Made by a program: the position numbers and the translations under genes
NCBI GenBank assembly: GCA_963853835.1
Contig: OY970830.1
Span: 30,651,966-30,715,965 of the forward strand
DNA length: 64,000 nucleotides
Source of the DNA: Calendula officinalis
Taxonomy: Eukaryota > Streptophyta > Magnoliopsida > Asterales > Asteraceae
Reading direction: 5' to 3'
The notes under the pieces: model-generated
Database searches by the model: none
Told to the model about the DNA's origin: nothing
Seen by the model: only the letters and a program-made list of their open reading frames with translations
Shown here: positions 41,506 to 51,812 of the stretch, piece after piece
Layout of the letters: each line of letters begins with the position of its first letter
Position numbering within the stretch: the first letter of the stretch is position 1

Positions 41506-43458
41506 ATGGAAAACGGCAACCACAAAGAAGTCCCCGATAACGCAAATGAACGTATGATCACTTCTATTACTTCCATCTTCAATCAATTACTAAATTTTAC
41601 CCAATTGATTTCATTATTGTTGTTTTTTCCTGATTGCAGACTGCCCAGGGACAGAATCAGAAGATGCTGGTAAATCAGATGCTTGTGCTGGTTGCCCTAA
41701 TCAAGAAGCTTGTGCTTCAGCCCCTAAAGGCCCCGATCCAGGTTCTATTTTATCATCGATTTTTGATAATTACGTGAATTGGAATCACTAAACATGTGTA
41801 TGCAAATTGTTCTCGGAATCATCGATTTCATATACAAATAATTGAATTGTGGGTGTTTTAGTTGAAGTAGTAATCTTTTTATACTTTGCTGGGGAACTAG
41901 AGCTGCAAACCAGTCGTTTTATCTAGCTGCTCTAGATTAATTGAGTCTAGAAAACGAGCTTGATTCATATAGCTAGCTCAACTCGAGCCTTGATCATGAA
42001 GGAGCATAACCCTAAGTTCTTCAGGCTAAGCTTGACCTCAGCTATAATCTTCTGCAGCCCTATGTGGAGCTAGTTATGTACTTGTTTCGTTAGTTTTTTT
42101 GTGGCACGTTATGAATTGTATTTTTTTTTTTTATTGAAAATTTTTAGGAAATAATGATGATATAGAATTTTAAATTTAGTCTACCATTCTTTGTGAACTT
42201 CACATCTGAATTATCATATAAATCAATAGATTTATATTTTTTGTGGACTTGATATAGATTTATATATAACCGCCTTAAGTGACGCCTTAAAAAACGTCAT
42301 GGCTCATAAGGCTTGATGGCGCGACTTACGTTTTTTAGAACCTGTACTTTGCCTGAATTAAGCAAGTAGAGAAAATTGGAACACTTTTGGTTTTGGAGAA
42401 TGAAGATCATCGCACATTCATGTATTTAATTTAATTAGTTTTACCTAGTTTTTGTGCTTTTCTTTAATAAGATATCTGATAATATTTAACATATTATCTT
42501 AAACTATGTGTTTAGTCAATCATTAACAGTATAATCTTTCTCTCTTTATACAGACTTAGTTGCAATTGCAGAAAGAATGGCAACCGTCAAACACAAAATC
42601 CTAATCCTATCCGGCAAAGGCGGGGTTGGAAAAAGCACATTCTCAGCCCAACTCTCATTTGCCCTAGCCAACATGGACCACCAAGTGGGCCTACTCGATA
42701 TCGACATTTGCGGGCCCAGTATTCCCAAAATGCTCGGTTTAGAAGGCCAAGAAATCCACCAAAGTAACCTAGGATGGTCCCCCGTTTATGTCGACTCCAT
42801 CGGTGTCATGTCAATCGGGTTCATGCTCCCCGACCCCGACGATGCCGTCATTTGGCGGGGCCCGCGAAAAAACGGGATCATAAAACAATTTCTAAAAGAC
42901 GTTTATTGGGGCGAGCTTGATTTTCTAGTGGTCGATGCTCCACCGGGTACTTCGGATGAACACATCTCGATCGTCCAATTTCTTAAAGAAACGGGAATCG
43001 ACGGTGCGATTATTGTGACCACCCCGCAACAAGTTTCGTTGATCGATGTGAGGAAAGAAGTTAGTTTTTGTAAAAAGGTTGGGATTCCGGTTCTCGGGGT
43101 TGTTGAGAATATGAGCGGGCTATCTCAACCGATTTCCGATTTCAAGTTTATGAAAAATCCAAAAAACGGGGAAAACGAGGATGTTACGGATTGGGTGATG
43201 GCGGTTTTGAAGGAGAAAGCTCCCGAGTTGTTGGATTTGGTTGCGTGTAGCGAGGTGTTTGATAGTAGCGGTGGGGGTGCGGCTCGAATGTGTGTCGAAA
43301 TGGGGGTCCCGTTTCTTGGGAAAGTACCGTTGGATCCTAAGTTATGTAAGGCGGCTGAAGAAGGAAGATCGTGTTTTGTTGGTGATGATTGTGGGGTTAG
43401 TGCTATTGCGCTTAATGCGATAATTAATAAATTGTTGAAGAATAACATGTTGGTGTGA
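41506..43458 (+). CDS. NBP35: cytosolic Fe-S cluster assembly scaffold NBP35, 3 exons
   Basis: Exons 41506-41551, 41640-41741 and 42554-43458 join in frame to 350 residues. The N-terminal cluster-binding motif is C17-x13-C31-x2-C34-x5-C40. It is followed by the Mrp/NBP35 P-loop core with deviant Walker A GKGGVGKST (residues 70-78), LLDIDICGPSIPKMLG, the Walker B-like VVDAPPGTSDEH and IDGAIIVTTPQQVSLIDVRK. NBP35 is a scaffold P-loop NTPase for [4Fe-4S] assembly on cytosolic and nuclear proteins. The C-terminal CPxC pair of fungal and animal homologues is absent; the spot reads ENMSGLSQPISD, as I recall for plant members. Intron 2 holds a decayed hAT-like MITE near 41899-42063. Confidence 0.96.
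41899..42063. mobile_element. decayed hAT-like MITE in NBP35 intron 2
   Basis: The left end AGAGCTGCAAACCAG and right end (reverse-complemented) TAGGGCTGCAGAAG resemble the TAGGGCTGCAAAC ends of plant hAT MITEs. Flanks GGGGAACT and GTGGAGCT match at 6 of 8 bases. The interior has mirrored AGCTCGA-type motifs. Confidence 0.4.
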
Positions 43459-44292
43459 AGCGTGAAGTGATGTGCGTTTTATAGTGTCGTTTTGATTATT
43501 TCTGTTATGTTTCTTTGAACGTATGTAGAGCATAATGTGAGTTTTTATATATTTGTTGGATTCCAAATTATAATTTTATATGTATGTATACGTAATAGTC
43601 GGGTCATTTGGGTTATGTAACGGATTATAACAGGTTGATAATGATGTATTATAATGACGTATTTTAGTACAGGTCAAGGTTGGGTTAGATGGGTTGAACT
43701 TGAATTTTATGGATTTTATTTTATTATTACTTAAACGGGTTGATGGGTTGTCTTATTTATTAATAACCCAATCTGAACATAGACTAGTTTATAATGGACT
43801 TCGCGCGAGATGATTCATTTACAGCCGAACAACCTAAATCGCAAGTTTTAAATATAATGTAACTAATGACATCCACAATGCTAAATTTATTCAAAAGGCT
43901 TATAATATTGTCATGTCATGCCACATCAAATCAAACAATTTATATAAACTTATTGTCACAATGGATAAACTTTTTTAAGATTTATAAATGATCTAAATAT
44001 TTTATGTCATGTAATCTCGAAATAGACCTTAATTTATAAAAAAAAAATGAACCTGTCATATGTTCTTAATTTTGCATTGCGAAATTAAAAATTGTTCCAT
44101 ACACAATCCGTCATTGTGTGAATCACAAAATACAGCTGTGAAGTGTAGTAACCGATATTTCTTCCTGTTCTTCCTCAAAATAACCGAAAAATCATACTAC
44201 TAAATCATTCCAACAACTCAACATATATAGTTGAAATCTTCCTTACAATATAAAAAAAGCACATTCTTTGGTTAATTTCAATAAATTGGATC
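43459..44292. other. NBP35 3' region and intergenic DNA
   Basis: Gene-free and AT-rich. It contains the presumed 3' UTR of NBP35 and the promoter of the germin-like gene. No well-bounded repeat is seen. Confidence 0.5.
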
Positions 44293-44299
44293 TATATAT
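44293..44299 (+). promoter_or_regulatory. TATA box of first germin-like gene
   Basis: TATATAT in the context GGATCTATATATGCTC, 62 bases before the ATG at 44355. Confidence 0.5.
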
Positions 44300-44354
44300 G
44301 CTCACAAATCTGCGTTTCAGAAACTAGAAATTTGATCAATTCCCATCATTAAAA

Positions 44355-44972
44355 ATGGTATCCAAGCTTCAATCTTTATTACTCCTTTCACTTTCATGTG
44401 CCATTTTTCAACTATCAATAGCCGGAGATCCCGACATCCTAACCGACTTCATCCCGCCACCATTTACCGGCCACCCGCTTACCGGAGACTACTTCACGTT
44501 CACCGGATTCCGGTCACTTCTCGGTGCACCGTTTCCAGCCGATTTTAGGGTCCTAAAAGCCACAATGACCAAATTCCCGGCTCTAAACGGTCAAAGTGTA
44601 GCTTATAATATACTCCAATTCCCTACAAAGTCAGTTAACCCACCACACACGCACCCACGGGCTTCTGAGCTATTATTCGTGCTCACGGGCTCGTTAGATG
44701 TAGGGTTTGTTGACACCACTAATATGTTGTTTTCTCAAAAGTTGCAACAAGGTGACATATTTGTGTTCCCTAAGGGACTTGTGCATTTTCAATTTAATAA
44801 TGATGCTATGACTCCGGCTATGGCGTTATCGGCTTTTGGGAGTGCAAGCCCGGGGACCGTATCGCTTCCCAATTCGGTTTTTAATTCAACTATTTGCGAT
44901 GAGGTGTTGGCTTTATCGTTTAAAACGGATGTTGCTACTATTCAGAAGATTAAATCAGGGATTTCGGGGTAA
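44355..44972 (+). CDS. germin-like protein (cupin), intronless, copy 1
   Basis: A 205-residue secreted cupin. The hydrophobic signal peptide is about residues 1-23 (LLLLSLSCAIFQLSIAG), and the mature start is GDPDILTDF. Cupin motif 1 holds the metal ligands H98 and H100 (PPHTHPRASE) with E105. Motif 2 holds H144 (FPKGLVHFQFNN). The N-terminal disulfide cysteines of classical germins are lacking (no DFCV), as in the GLP9/5-like groups. Germin-like proteins are apoplastic Mn-binding barrels, some with superoxide dismutase activity and roles in defence or wall biology; activity here is inferred only. A second, related gene lies 8 kb downstream in the same orientation, so this is probably a tandem duplicate pair later split by transposons. 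Confidence 0.93.
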   Translation: MVSKLQSLLLLSLSCAIFQLSIAGDPDILTDFIPPPFTGHPLTGDYFTFTGFRSLLGAPFPADFRVLKATMTKFPALNGQSVAYNILQFPTKSVNPPHTHPRASELLFVLTGSLDVGFVDTTNMLFSQKLQQGDIFVFPKGLVHFQFNNDAMTPAMALSAFGSASPGTVSLPNSVFNSTICDEVLALSFKTDVATIQKIKSGISG

Positions 44973-45241
44973 CTATAGTCGTTTTTTTGTTTTGTGGTTT
45001 TTGAACACTTACAATATGTGCCGAATAATTTTCGTTTTAGATTTAAGAGAGATCTTGTGTTGCTAAAAGTTTCTTAAAAATGAATTAATTAGATTCTATT
45101 TATATTGAAGGATTTGTTAGAAGTTACGAATTTGCCATCGATATAGTTTTGCATGAAAGTGTATATATTTAGAAAAAAATTATTATTGAAAAATTGTTAT
45201 AAAACTGTTTCGAGAGGTCATCCTTACATTCTTGTTATAAG

Positions 45242-45403
45242 TAAAGTTTTATGAGAGAAGATGGTTTATTCTCATTGATTACCAAAATATATATAGTGTA
45301 CAATACAAAACTAATTACCTAACTTAAGGGATAAATACAAGGAAACTAATATAATACAAAACTATAATAAGATATACACAATCTTCAAGTATATCGGCTA
45401 ATA
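45242..45403 (-). repeat. 3' LTR of intact copia
   Basis: 162 bp, matching 49838-49999. It contains the run AATTACCTAACTTAAGGG. It is followed on the element side by the polypurine tract. Confidence 0.9.
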
Positions 45404-45410
45404 CTCCCCT

Positions 45411-48400
45411 TCAGTTTGGAGCTGGAGGAGAACGAATGCACAAACTGGTCTTGAATTTTTGAAATAGATGTCGGGGAAGTCCTTTGGTGAAGATGTCCGC
45501 ATACTGGTGTTCCGTTGGGACGTGTATAACGCGGATGCGGCCAATCTTTACAAGTTCTCGAACAAAATGAATATCAATTTCCACATGTTTAGTACGTTGA
45601 TGTTGTACCGGGTTGTCTGATAAGTATACTGCAGAAATGTTATCACAATAAACGAGCATTGCCTTGGTTACCGGTACATGGAGTTCGAGAAGAAGATTGC
45701 GTAGCCAGCTAGTTTCAGCCGTAGCATTTGCTACTCCCTTGTATTCCGCCTCAGCGCTTGATCTAGATACCGTAGGTTGCCGTTTAGATGACCAAGAAAC
45801 TAAGTTGTCCCCGAGGAAGACACAATATCCCGATGTGGATCTTCGTGAGTCGGGGCACCCCCCCCAATCAGCGTCTGAATAGGCCGTGATGTTTAAATTT
45901 GGAGATTTTACGATAGAAAGACCTTGATTGGAGGTGCCTTTTAAGTACCGGAGGATCCGTTTGATGAAGTTGAAATGAGGGACTCGAGGTGCATGCATAA
46001 ATAGGCACACTTGTTGTACTGCATATTGTATGTCTGGCCTTGTGAATGTTAAGTATTGTAGTGCACCGGCCAAGCTCCGATAAAGTGTGGGATCAGTCAT
46101 TAGTTCCCCGGAGGTGGCACTGAGTTTTGATGATGTGTCGACGGGTGTAGCAACCGGATTACAGTTTGTCATATTTGCTCGTTGAAGTATGTCATCGATG
46201 TAATGTGATTGTGACAAAAATAATCCTTTTTCGGTGTGAGACACGTTGATGCCGAGGAAATGATGAAGCTTCCCCAAATCGGTCATTGCAAATTCTTTTG
46301 ATAAATTGTTGATGATGTTACGTAAGAATATATCGCTGGAGGCTGTGAGTATAATATCATCAACATATAAGAGTAAGTACGCAATGTCTAGACCGTTGCG
46401 GTATACAAACAAAGAAGTGTCAGTGGCGGCACTTTTAAATCCCGTAGAAGTAATGTATGTTGCAAAACGTTGATACCATGCTCGGGGTGCCTGTTTAAGA
46501 CCATATAAAGACTTCTTTAACCTGCAAACAAAATCAGGGTGATCACGGTTAACGTATCCAGGTGGTTGATGCATGTATACCGTTTCTGTTAGGTTCCCGT
46601 GCAAGAAAGCATTTTTAACGTCTAGTTGATGTATTGACCATGACCTAGCTACGGCTAATGTTAGAACCGTGCGTATTGTGGTTGGTTTGACCACGGGACT
46701 AAAGGTCTCGTCACAGTCTATGCCTACTTGTTGAGATTTTCCATTTACGACTAGACGAGCTTTGTAACGGGCCAACGAACCATCAGCATGAAATTTATGG
46801 CGATAGAGCCATAGGCAACGTATAATGTGTGCGTTCGATGGCCTCGGTACCAATTCCCATGTATCATTATCACATAAAGCTCTATATTCATCGTTCATGG
46901 CAATTTTCCAGTTAGGGTCATGGAGGGCTAGGTGTGGGTTTTTGGGAATGGGAGATAGGGTGGTGGTGTGAAGGTTTAGGCGCTGAGTGGGCTTGGTGAT
47001 ACCGTCACGGGAACGGGTGGTCATGGGGTGGGTAGATGTGGTAGGGGGTGCAAGGTTAGGTGTAGGGGGGGTTGGTATAGGTTGGAGTGGGGGTGGTGGT
47101 GGCGGAGTGTTAGGCGTAGTGTTTTGTGGGTGGTTAGGTGGTGGCGGGTTGACGGGCTGCAGATTAGGGGTTGGGTTGGTGTTGGTGGTGGGCAGGTTGT
47201 CTTCGGGTGGTGGGATCGGAGGTGGAGAGTGAGGGGGTGTCGGGTTGGAAGGCTGCGTGTTACGAGGGGGGGTGCGGAAGTGGTGGAGGGTGGACGGAAG
47301 GTTGGTGTCGTGTTGGAGGAAGTCGTAGGAGGAGGAAGGTGGTGTGGGTGTAGTGGCATATGGAAAGGTGGTCTCGTCAAAGGTAACATGACGAGATACG
47401 TGAATCTTGCCGGTGGAAGGGTCAAGACACCGATACCCGCGATAGTTTGTCGGGTATCCGAGGAACACACATCGTATGGAACGTGTGTTGAGTTTATGGT
47501 TGCGGTTAGCGGAGAGGTTGGGGTAGCAAGCACATCCGAAGACACGGAGGTGGTTATATGTGGGGTGTAGGCGGTATAAGGCGTAGGTGGGAGAGTTTTT
47601 GTGAAGTGATTTGGTGGGGGTGATGTTGTGAAGATAAGCGGCGGCATGGAGGGCGTCTACCCAAAATTGAGGTGGAAGTGAGGCGTGGGCAAGGAGGACG
47701 AGTATGATTTCATTTAAGCGACGGATCATTCGTTCGGCCTTGCCGTTTTGGGGGGAGGTATGAGGGCAAGAAAAACGGAATTGTAAGCCATTGGTAGACG
47801 CAAAATTTTTGAAGTGGGTGTTATCAAATTCCCCACCCATGTCACATTGGAAGCTTTTAATATTGGTGTTAAATTGGGTCTTAATATAAGTGTGAAATTG
47901 GGCGAATTTAGTAAATGTTTCTGATTTTAGTTTAAGAGGGTAGACCCAAACATATTTTGTAAAATTATCAATTAAGACCATGTAATATTTATACCCGTTT
48001 TTGCTTAGGACGGGAGATGTCCATAAGTCACAATGGATAATGTCAAAGGGTAGTAGAGTGGTGGAGGTTGATTCATAAAAAGGTAGGCGTTTGTGTTTTG
48101 ATATTTGGCACGAGTGACAAAGAGAATGAGAACTAACATTTTTATTACACGAAATAATATTATTTGAACGTAAACAATCTAAAATATTCCCGGCCGGATG
48201 ACCGAGCCGAGAATGCCATAAATCAAAGCTAGAAACGGAAATAAACGATTGTTGAGGTGGCTCCGGTGCGGTAAACGAGTAGAGGGTGCCAGTGCTATTG
48301 TGGCGTGTAAGGATCTTCCCACTCTGATAGTCCTTCACAAAAAAACCATAAGGGTCAAACTCCGATGAAACACGATTATCAATGGTAAATTTACGTATGG

Positions 48401-49733
48401 ATACGAGGTTTTTGATAATGTCGGGGGTGTATAAAACGTTTTTGAGTTGGTATGGTTTTGGGTGGTGAAGTAGGGTGTGGTTACCTGCACCTTGAACTGG
48501 AATAGAATTGCCATTCCTAACAAATATAGATTTTATATAACTTTGATTAGAGAATTGGTGGAGTATACCTGAGTCACCCGTGAGGTGCGATGTTGCTCCC
48601 GTATCCATGTACCATTGCGAGTCATCCGGTGGCTCCAACGTCATTGCTTGAAAGGCGGCACCGATATCCGTGGGGTTGAGCGCATTGTAGTCAACGGCTG
48701 CGTTAGCTTGCGGTGGATCACGGTTGCGGTTTTGATCGGGCTGACCATTGGAGGATCGGCGAGGGGGCTGCTGTCCGGGTTGTCGTTGCGGCTGCGGCGG
48801 ATACCACGGGTAGGGCCACCCCGGTTGAGTCGGATATGGGCACGGGGGAGGCATCATAGTCCACCAGTACGGGACTTGCGAGCGGTTTTGGCTCGAGTTG
48901 CTTGAACCGCTGTTGCGGTACTGTTGGGAGTGCGAGGGCGGCGGTCCGTCACGGTTTGACTGCCCGTTTGAGTTGGAACGACCGGGGCCACGTTGGTTGT
49001 TGTAGCTGCGGTTGTGTGACCTGTTTGACGGGGGACCGCGGGAAGACCGATTCTGGCGGGAATCACCTGTTGCGACGTTGGCTTCGGGAGTGGGATTGTT
49101 GTTGAGCGTACCGTCACGGGCTTGTTGCCTATTGTGTTCGAGTAGGAGCATGTTCCGGGCGGTATCCCAATCCGGTAGTGTCTGATTTATGTAAGCTGCG
49201 GCGGTATCATATTCCGGAGGTAACCCACGAACAAGTTGAAGCACACGTCGTTGTTCACTAACGGGATTGTCAACATCGGTTAGTTGATCTGCCAGATCTT
49301 TTAACTTTTGACAGTATTCATCGAGCGAGGCAAACGCACGAAGAGTGAGATTGGTGAACTCATGCTCTAGGGCGGCGGCTCGAGATCCCTTGTTGTTGAG
49401 AAAAATCTGTTTGATTTTCTCCCAAGCTTTGTAGGCGGTGGTGTCAGGTTCAAGAACTCGAATTAAAACGTCGTCCGATAGTGTGCCGTATATCCATTGG
49501 AGAACAATGGCATCAATTTCGGACCATTGAGTGAAGGCGGTGCTATTTCCGGTCGGAGGTGGTGTACCATCAATATGCGACAGGACTCGATACCCTTGGG
49601 CATGAAGGCGAAAAAGTTTCACCCAAGATGAGTAGGTGACTTTGATGCCGTCCAAGATGCGAACCTTGGATTGAATGTTGGTAACAGTGTAAACGGGGTG
49701 TAATGGTTTCGCATGATCATCATCACCAGGCAT
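45411..49733 (-). CDS. copia Gag-Pol polyprotein, uninterrupted
   Basis: The frame is open from 49796, but the better start is the Met at 49733 (MPGDDDHAK). Numbering from 49796: Gag spans about 35-250 with a UBN2-type LEHEF...YCQKLKDLADQL region. It is followed by an Arg/Asn/Gln-rich and Pro-rich stretch (about 250-390) instead of a CCHC zinc knuckle. Aspartic protease is at YMDTGATSHL (~397). Integrase has an H-H-C-C finger (~529-564), D591, D653 in CDMGGEF and E689 in GKAER. A proline-rich linker spans about 815-925. Reverse transcriptase has YVDD at ~1145. RNase H is from ~1306 (DADWGG). All catalytic residues are present and no stop is seen, so the copy may be able to move. Confidence 0.93.
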   Translation of the reverse strand: MPGDDDHAKPLHPVYTVTNIQSKVRILDGIKVTYSSWVKLFRLHAQGYRVLSHIDGTPPPTGNSTAFTQWSEIDAIVLQWIYGTLSDDVLIRVLEPDTTAYKAWEKIKQIFLNNKGSRAAALEHEFTNLTLRAFASLDEYCQKLKDLADQLTDVDNPVSEQRRVLQLVRGLPPEYDTAAAYINQTLPDWDTARNMLLLEHNRQQARDGTLNNNPTPEANVATGDSRQNRSSRGPPSNRSHNRSYNNQRGPGRSNSNGQSNRDGPPPSHSQQYRNSGSSNSSQNRSQVPYWWTMMPPPCPYPTQPGWPYPWYPPQPQRQPGQQPPRRSSNGQPDQNRNRDPPQANAAVDYNALNPTDIGAAFQAMTLEPPDDSQWYMDTGATSHLTGDSGILHQFSNQSYIKSIFVRNGNSIPVQGAGNHTLLHHPKPYQLKNVLYTPDIIKNLVSIRKFTIDNRVSSEFDPYGFFVKDYQSGKILTRHNSTGTLYSFTAPEPPQQSFISVSSFDLWHSRLGHPAGNILDCLRSNNIISCNKNVSSHSLCHSCQISKHKRLPFYESTSTTLLPFDIIHCDLWTSPVLSKNGYKYYMVLIDNFTKYVWVYPLKLKSETFTKFAQFHTYIKTQFNTNIKSFQCDMGGEFDNTHFKNFASTNGLQFRFSCPHTSPQNGKAERMIRRLNEIILVLLAHASLPPQFWVDALHAAAYLHNITPTKSLHKNSPTYALYRLHPTYNHLRVFGCACYPNLSANRNHKLNTRSIRCVFLGYPTNYRGYRCLDPSTGKIHVSRHVTFDETTFPYATTPTPPSSSYDFLQHDTNLPSTLHHFRTPPRNTQPSNPTPPHSPPPIPPPEDNLPTTNTNPTPNLQPVNPPPPNHPQNTTPNTPPPPPPLQPIPTPPTPNLAPPTTSTHPMTTRSRDGITKPTQRLNLHTTTLSPIPKNPHLALHDPNWKIAMNDEYRALCDNDTWELVPRPSNAHIIRCLWLYRHKFHADGSLARYKARLVVNGKSQQVGIDCDETFSPVVKPTTIRTVLTLAVARSWSIHQLDVKNAFLHGNLTETVYMHQPPGYVNRDHPDFVCRLKKSLYGLKQAPRAWYQRFATYITSTGFKSAATDTSLFVYRNGLDIAYLLLYVDDIILTASSDIFLRNIINNLSKEFAMTDLGKLHHFLGINVSHTEKGLFLSQSHYIDDILQRANMTNCNPVATPVDTSSKLSATSGELMTDPTLYRSLAGALQYLTFTRPDIQYAVQQVCLFMHAPRVPHFNFIKRILRYLKGTSNQGLSIVKSPNLNITAYSDADWGGCPDSRRSTSGYCVFLGDNLVSWSSKRQPTVSRSSAEAEYKGVANATAETSWLRNLLLELHVPVTKAMLVYCDNISAVYLSDNPVQHQRTKHVEIDIHFVRELVKIGRIRVIHVPTEHQYADIFTKGLPRHLFQKFKTSLCIRSPPAPN

Positions 49734-49837
49734 GATGTTCGCCAATGAGTGAGAGATCGAAGAAAGAAAAAAAAATTGTGATGCCGAGGCTATCACGAAG
49801 GAGGAACCGGTTAGGGTTTAGAGATGCTCTGATACCA

Positions 49838-49999
49838 TAAAGTTTTATGAGAGAAGATGGTTTATTCTCATTGATTACCAAAATATATATAGTGTACAAT
49901 ACAAAACTAATTACCTAACTTAAGGGATAAATACAAGGAAACTAATATAATACAAAACTATAATAAGATATACACAATCTTCAAGTATATCGGCTAATA
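49838..49999 (-). repeat. 5' LTR of intact copia
   Basis: 162 bp, matching 45242-45403. Bordered inside by the primer site and outside by ATAAG. Confidence 0.9.
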
Positions 50000-50516
50000 A
50001 TAAGCACATTGAACTGATTGGGACGCTTTCAGGGAGTAAGCAAACAAGAATGTCGGGTTGACTAATCGAAACAGTTCTACTCGTATAATTTTAACGGTTT
50101 TGAAATTTTAATGGATAATATACTAAAAGGCCACCCAAATATTTAAGTTTGATCATTAAGCCCACCCAACACTAAAGTAAAAAAAAACAATCGAATAGCC
50201 ATAAAGTTGAAAGATAAAATTCCTACATTCAATGTGTTTTTCGCCATATTTGCCATAAAAGACACTAAAATACCTATTTACTTTGCATATAAAATTGCAG
50301 AATTCATTTACTTTGCAGTATTGGTATTGCATAACTGATTCACGAATTATTTCAGAGTTTCTGATAATGCAAAAGTTAATTTGATAATGCATAGTCAATT
50401 TCGTATATACATGCTACTAAATTTGATCACAAATGAACGGACCCAATAGTTATTCCGTTCACGGCATATATTCTTTGACTTTGTTTTCTTTTGTGTCCAA
50501 GTAACTAGCCCAAAGC

Positions 50517-51153
50517 TAGGGGTGAGCATAAAAACCGAAAAACCGAACCGAACCCGAAAAACCCAAACCGAAAAAACCGAACCATTTGAAAAACCGACAT
50601 CAACGGTTTTGATTTTTGGAAAACCCGAATGTTTGGGGCGGTTTTCGGGGGCATATGAAAAACCAAACCGAAAAACCCGCCCCGCCCCGCCTTTATATAT
50701 ATATTTCAAGTTTTATAAAAATATTCTTATATTTTTAAAAGATTTGATATAAATTTGTTTGCAAAAGGAAAGCAACCATGCAATGAAACTTCTATGGATG
50801 AAGACATTGACTAAGATTATTGCGGAAAAATGATTGGATTTTATTCTATTATTAATTTTTTTCAAATTATGTTAGTTGAATTTATTATTACATTATATTA
50901 AACTTACTAGTTGTTTTTTATTTATAATGAAATGAGTTAAGGTTTGGAAGTTTGAATCATGATATTAGCTTTTAAGATAATAAATTGGTAAATTTAAAGG
51001 AAACTAAAAAACCCGAAACCGAACCGAAAAACCCGAAAAACCGAAACCGAAAAACCCGAAACCGAACGGGGTGTAATTCTCAAAACCCGAACTTTCAGGG
51101 TGGGGTTTCGTTTTAGTTAAAAACCGCCCCAAACCGCCCCATGCTCACCCCTA
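50517..51153. mobile_element. hAT-type MITE rich in AACCCGAAAAACC repeats
   Basis: The 8 bp target duplication CCCAAAGC lies at 50509-50516 and 51154-51161. Ends are TAGGGGTGAGCATAAAAACC (left) and, reverse-complemented, TAGGGGTGAGCATGGGGCGG (right). Internal CCGAAAAACC arrays lie at 50530-50690 and 51005-51065 around an AT-rich core. Same end family as 29385-29701. Confidence 0.88.
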
Positions 51154-51448
51154 CCCAAAGCAAAGTTGCAGACAAAATTTAGTTTCCTAAATCTATTATA
51201 TTTTCTTTTCTCCATTTGTTTTTACATTTCATTGCTATTTAGTCGCTACTCATTTGGACCCATTTCAATTATCAATCTTTTTCTATTTGATCCTTTTCAA
51301 TTATGTATTTTTCTCCCGCGCATTTCCACGAGCAAAAGACTAGTGTTTTGAAGCATGTAACTTTTTTTATCGATTCAATCTTATTTGAAGCGTTTGGAGT
51401 CTTTGGACTACTGCTTTGAACAACAAATGATAACAATAAGACAAGTTT

Positions 51449-51643
51449 AACCATCTGGTGGGCCTAGTAGTAAGAGCTCCTGAATGACATGTTGTTGGTC
51501 CCTCCCTGGGTACACGTTTATCAGATGGCCAACGGGAAGGTTCGGAACCGACCACGATAATGATTAGGCCGCATATATCACGAACAAAGTTCTACCACAT
51601 GCCTCAGAGAAACTCTTATAATGAGAATACCCTTTCAAAAAAA
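51449..51643 (+). mobile_element. tRNA-derived SINE
   Basis: The A-box region is GGGCCTAGTAGTAAGAGCTC and the B box is GGTTCGGAACC (near 51539-51549). A ~90 base body follows and a terminal A-run lies at 51637-51643. The order and spacing fit a plant SINE of about 195 bp. I could not find a clear target duplication. Confidence 0.65.
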
Positions 51644-51812
51644 TGTTGTGTCTACTTGCTTATAGTTTTTTAGGTCTTTCTATAACAAGAAGGAAAAACA
51701 AAAACTTATTCCACATGTATGTAGAATCAAATATTGGGTTCTAGGTTTCCTCGATTGTTGCTCGATCTGTCCAAAGCTTATAGTTAACAAAATCATCGTT
51801 AAGAGTTTAAAA

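Larger units (their letters stand above)
45242..49999 (-). mobile_element. intact copia-type LTR retrotransposon with 162 bp LTRs
   Basis: LTRs at 45242-45403 and 49838-49999 are 162 bp each and appear identical. The target duplication ATAAG lies at 45237-45241 and 50000-50004. In element orientation the LTR begins TATTAGCCGATATACTTG and ends ATAAAACTTTA, so it does not have the usual TG...CA ends. The primer site TGGTATCAGAGCATC (49823-49837) abuts the 5' LTR, and the purine tract GAAGGGGAG abuts the 3' LTR. One long open frame fills the interior. Identical LTRs and an intact frame indicate a very recent insertion between the two germin-like genes. Confidence 0.93.

Noticed and set aside
43125..43448. 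Minus-strand frame opposite NBP35
   Set aside because: Shadow of the NBP35 coding exon.
46987..47570. Long plus-strand open frames opposite the copia Gag-Pol (Gly/Val/Trp-rich)
   Set aside because: They are antisense to the proline-rich linker of the real minus-strand frame; composition is a by-product of CCN codons.
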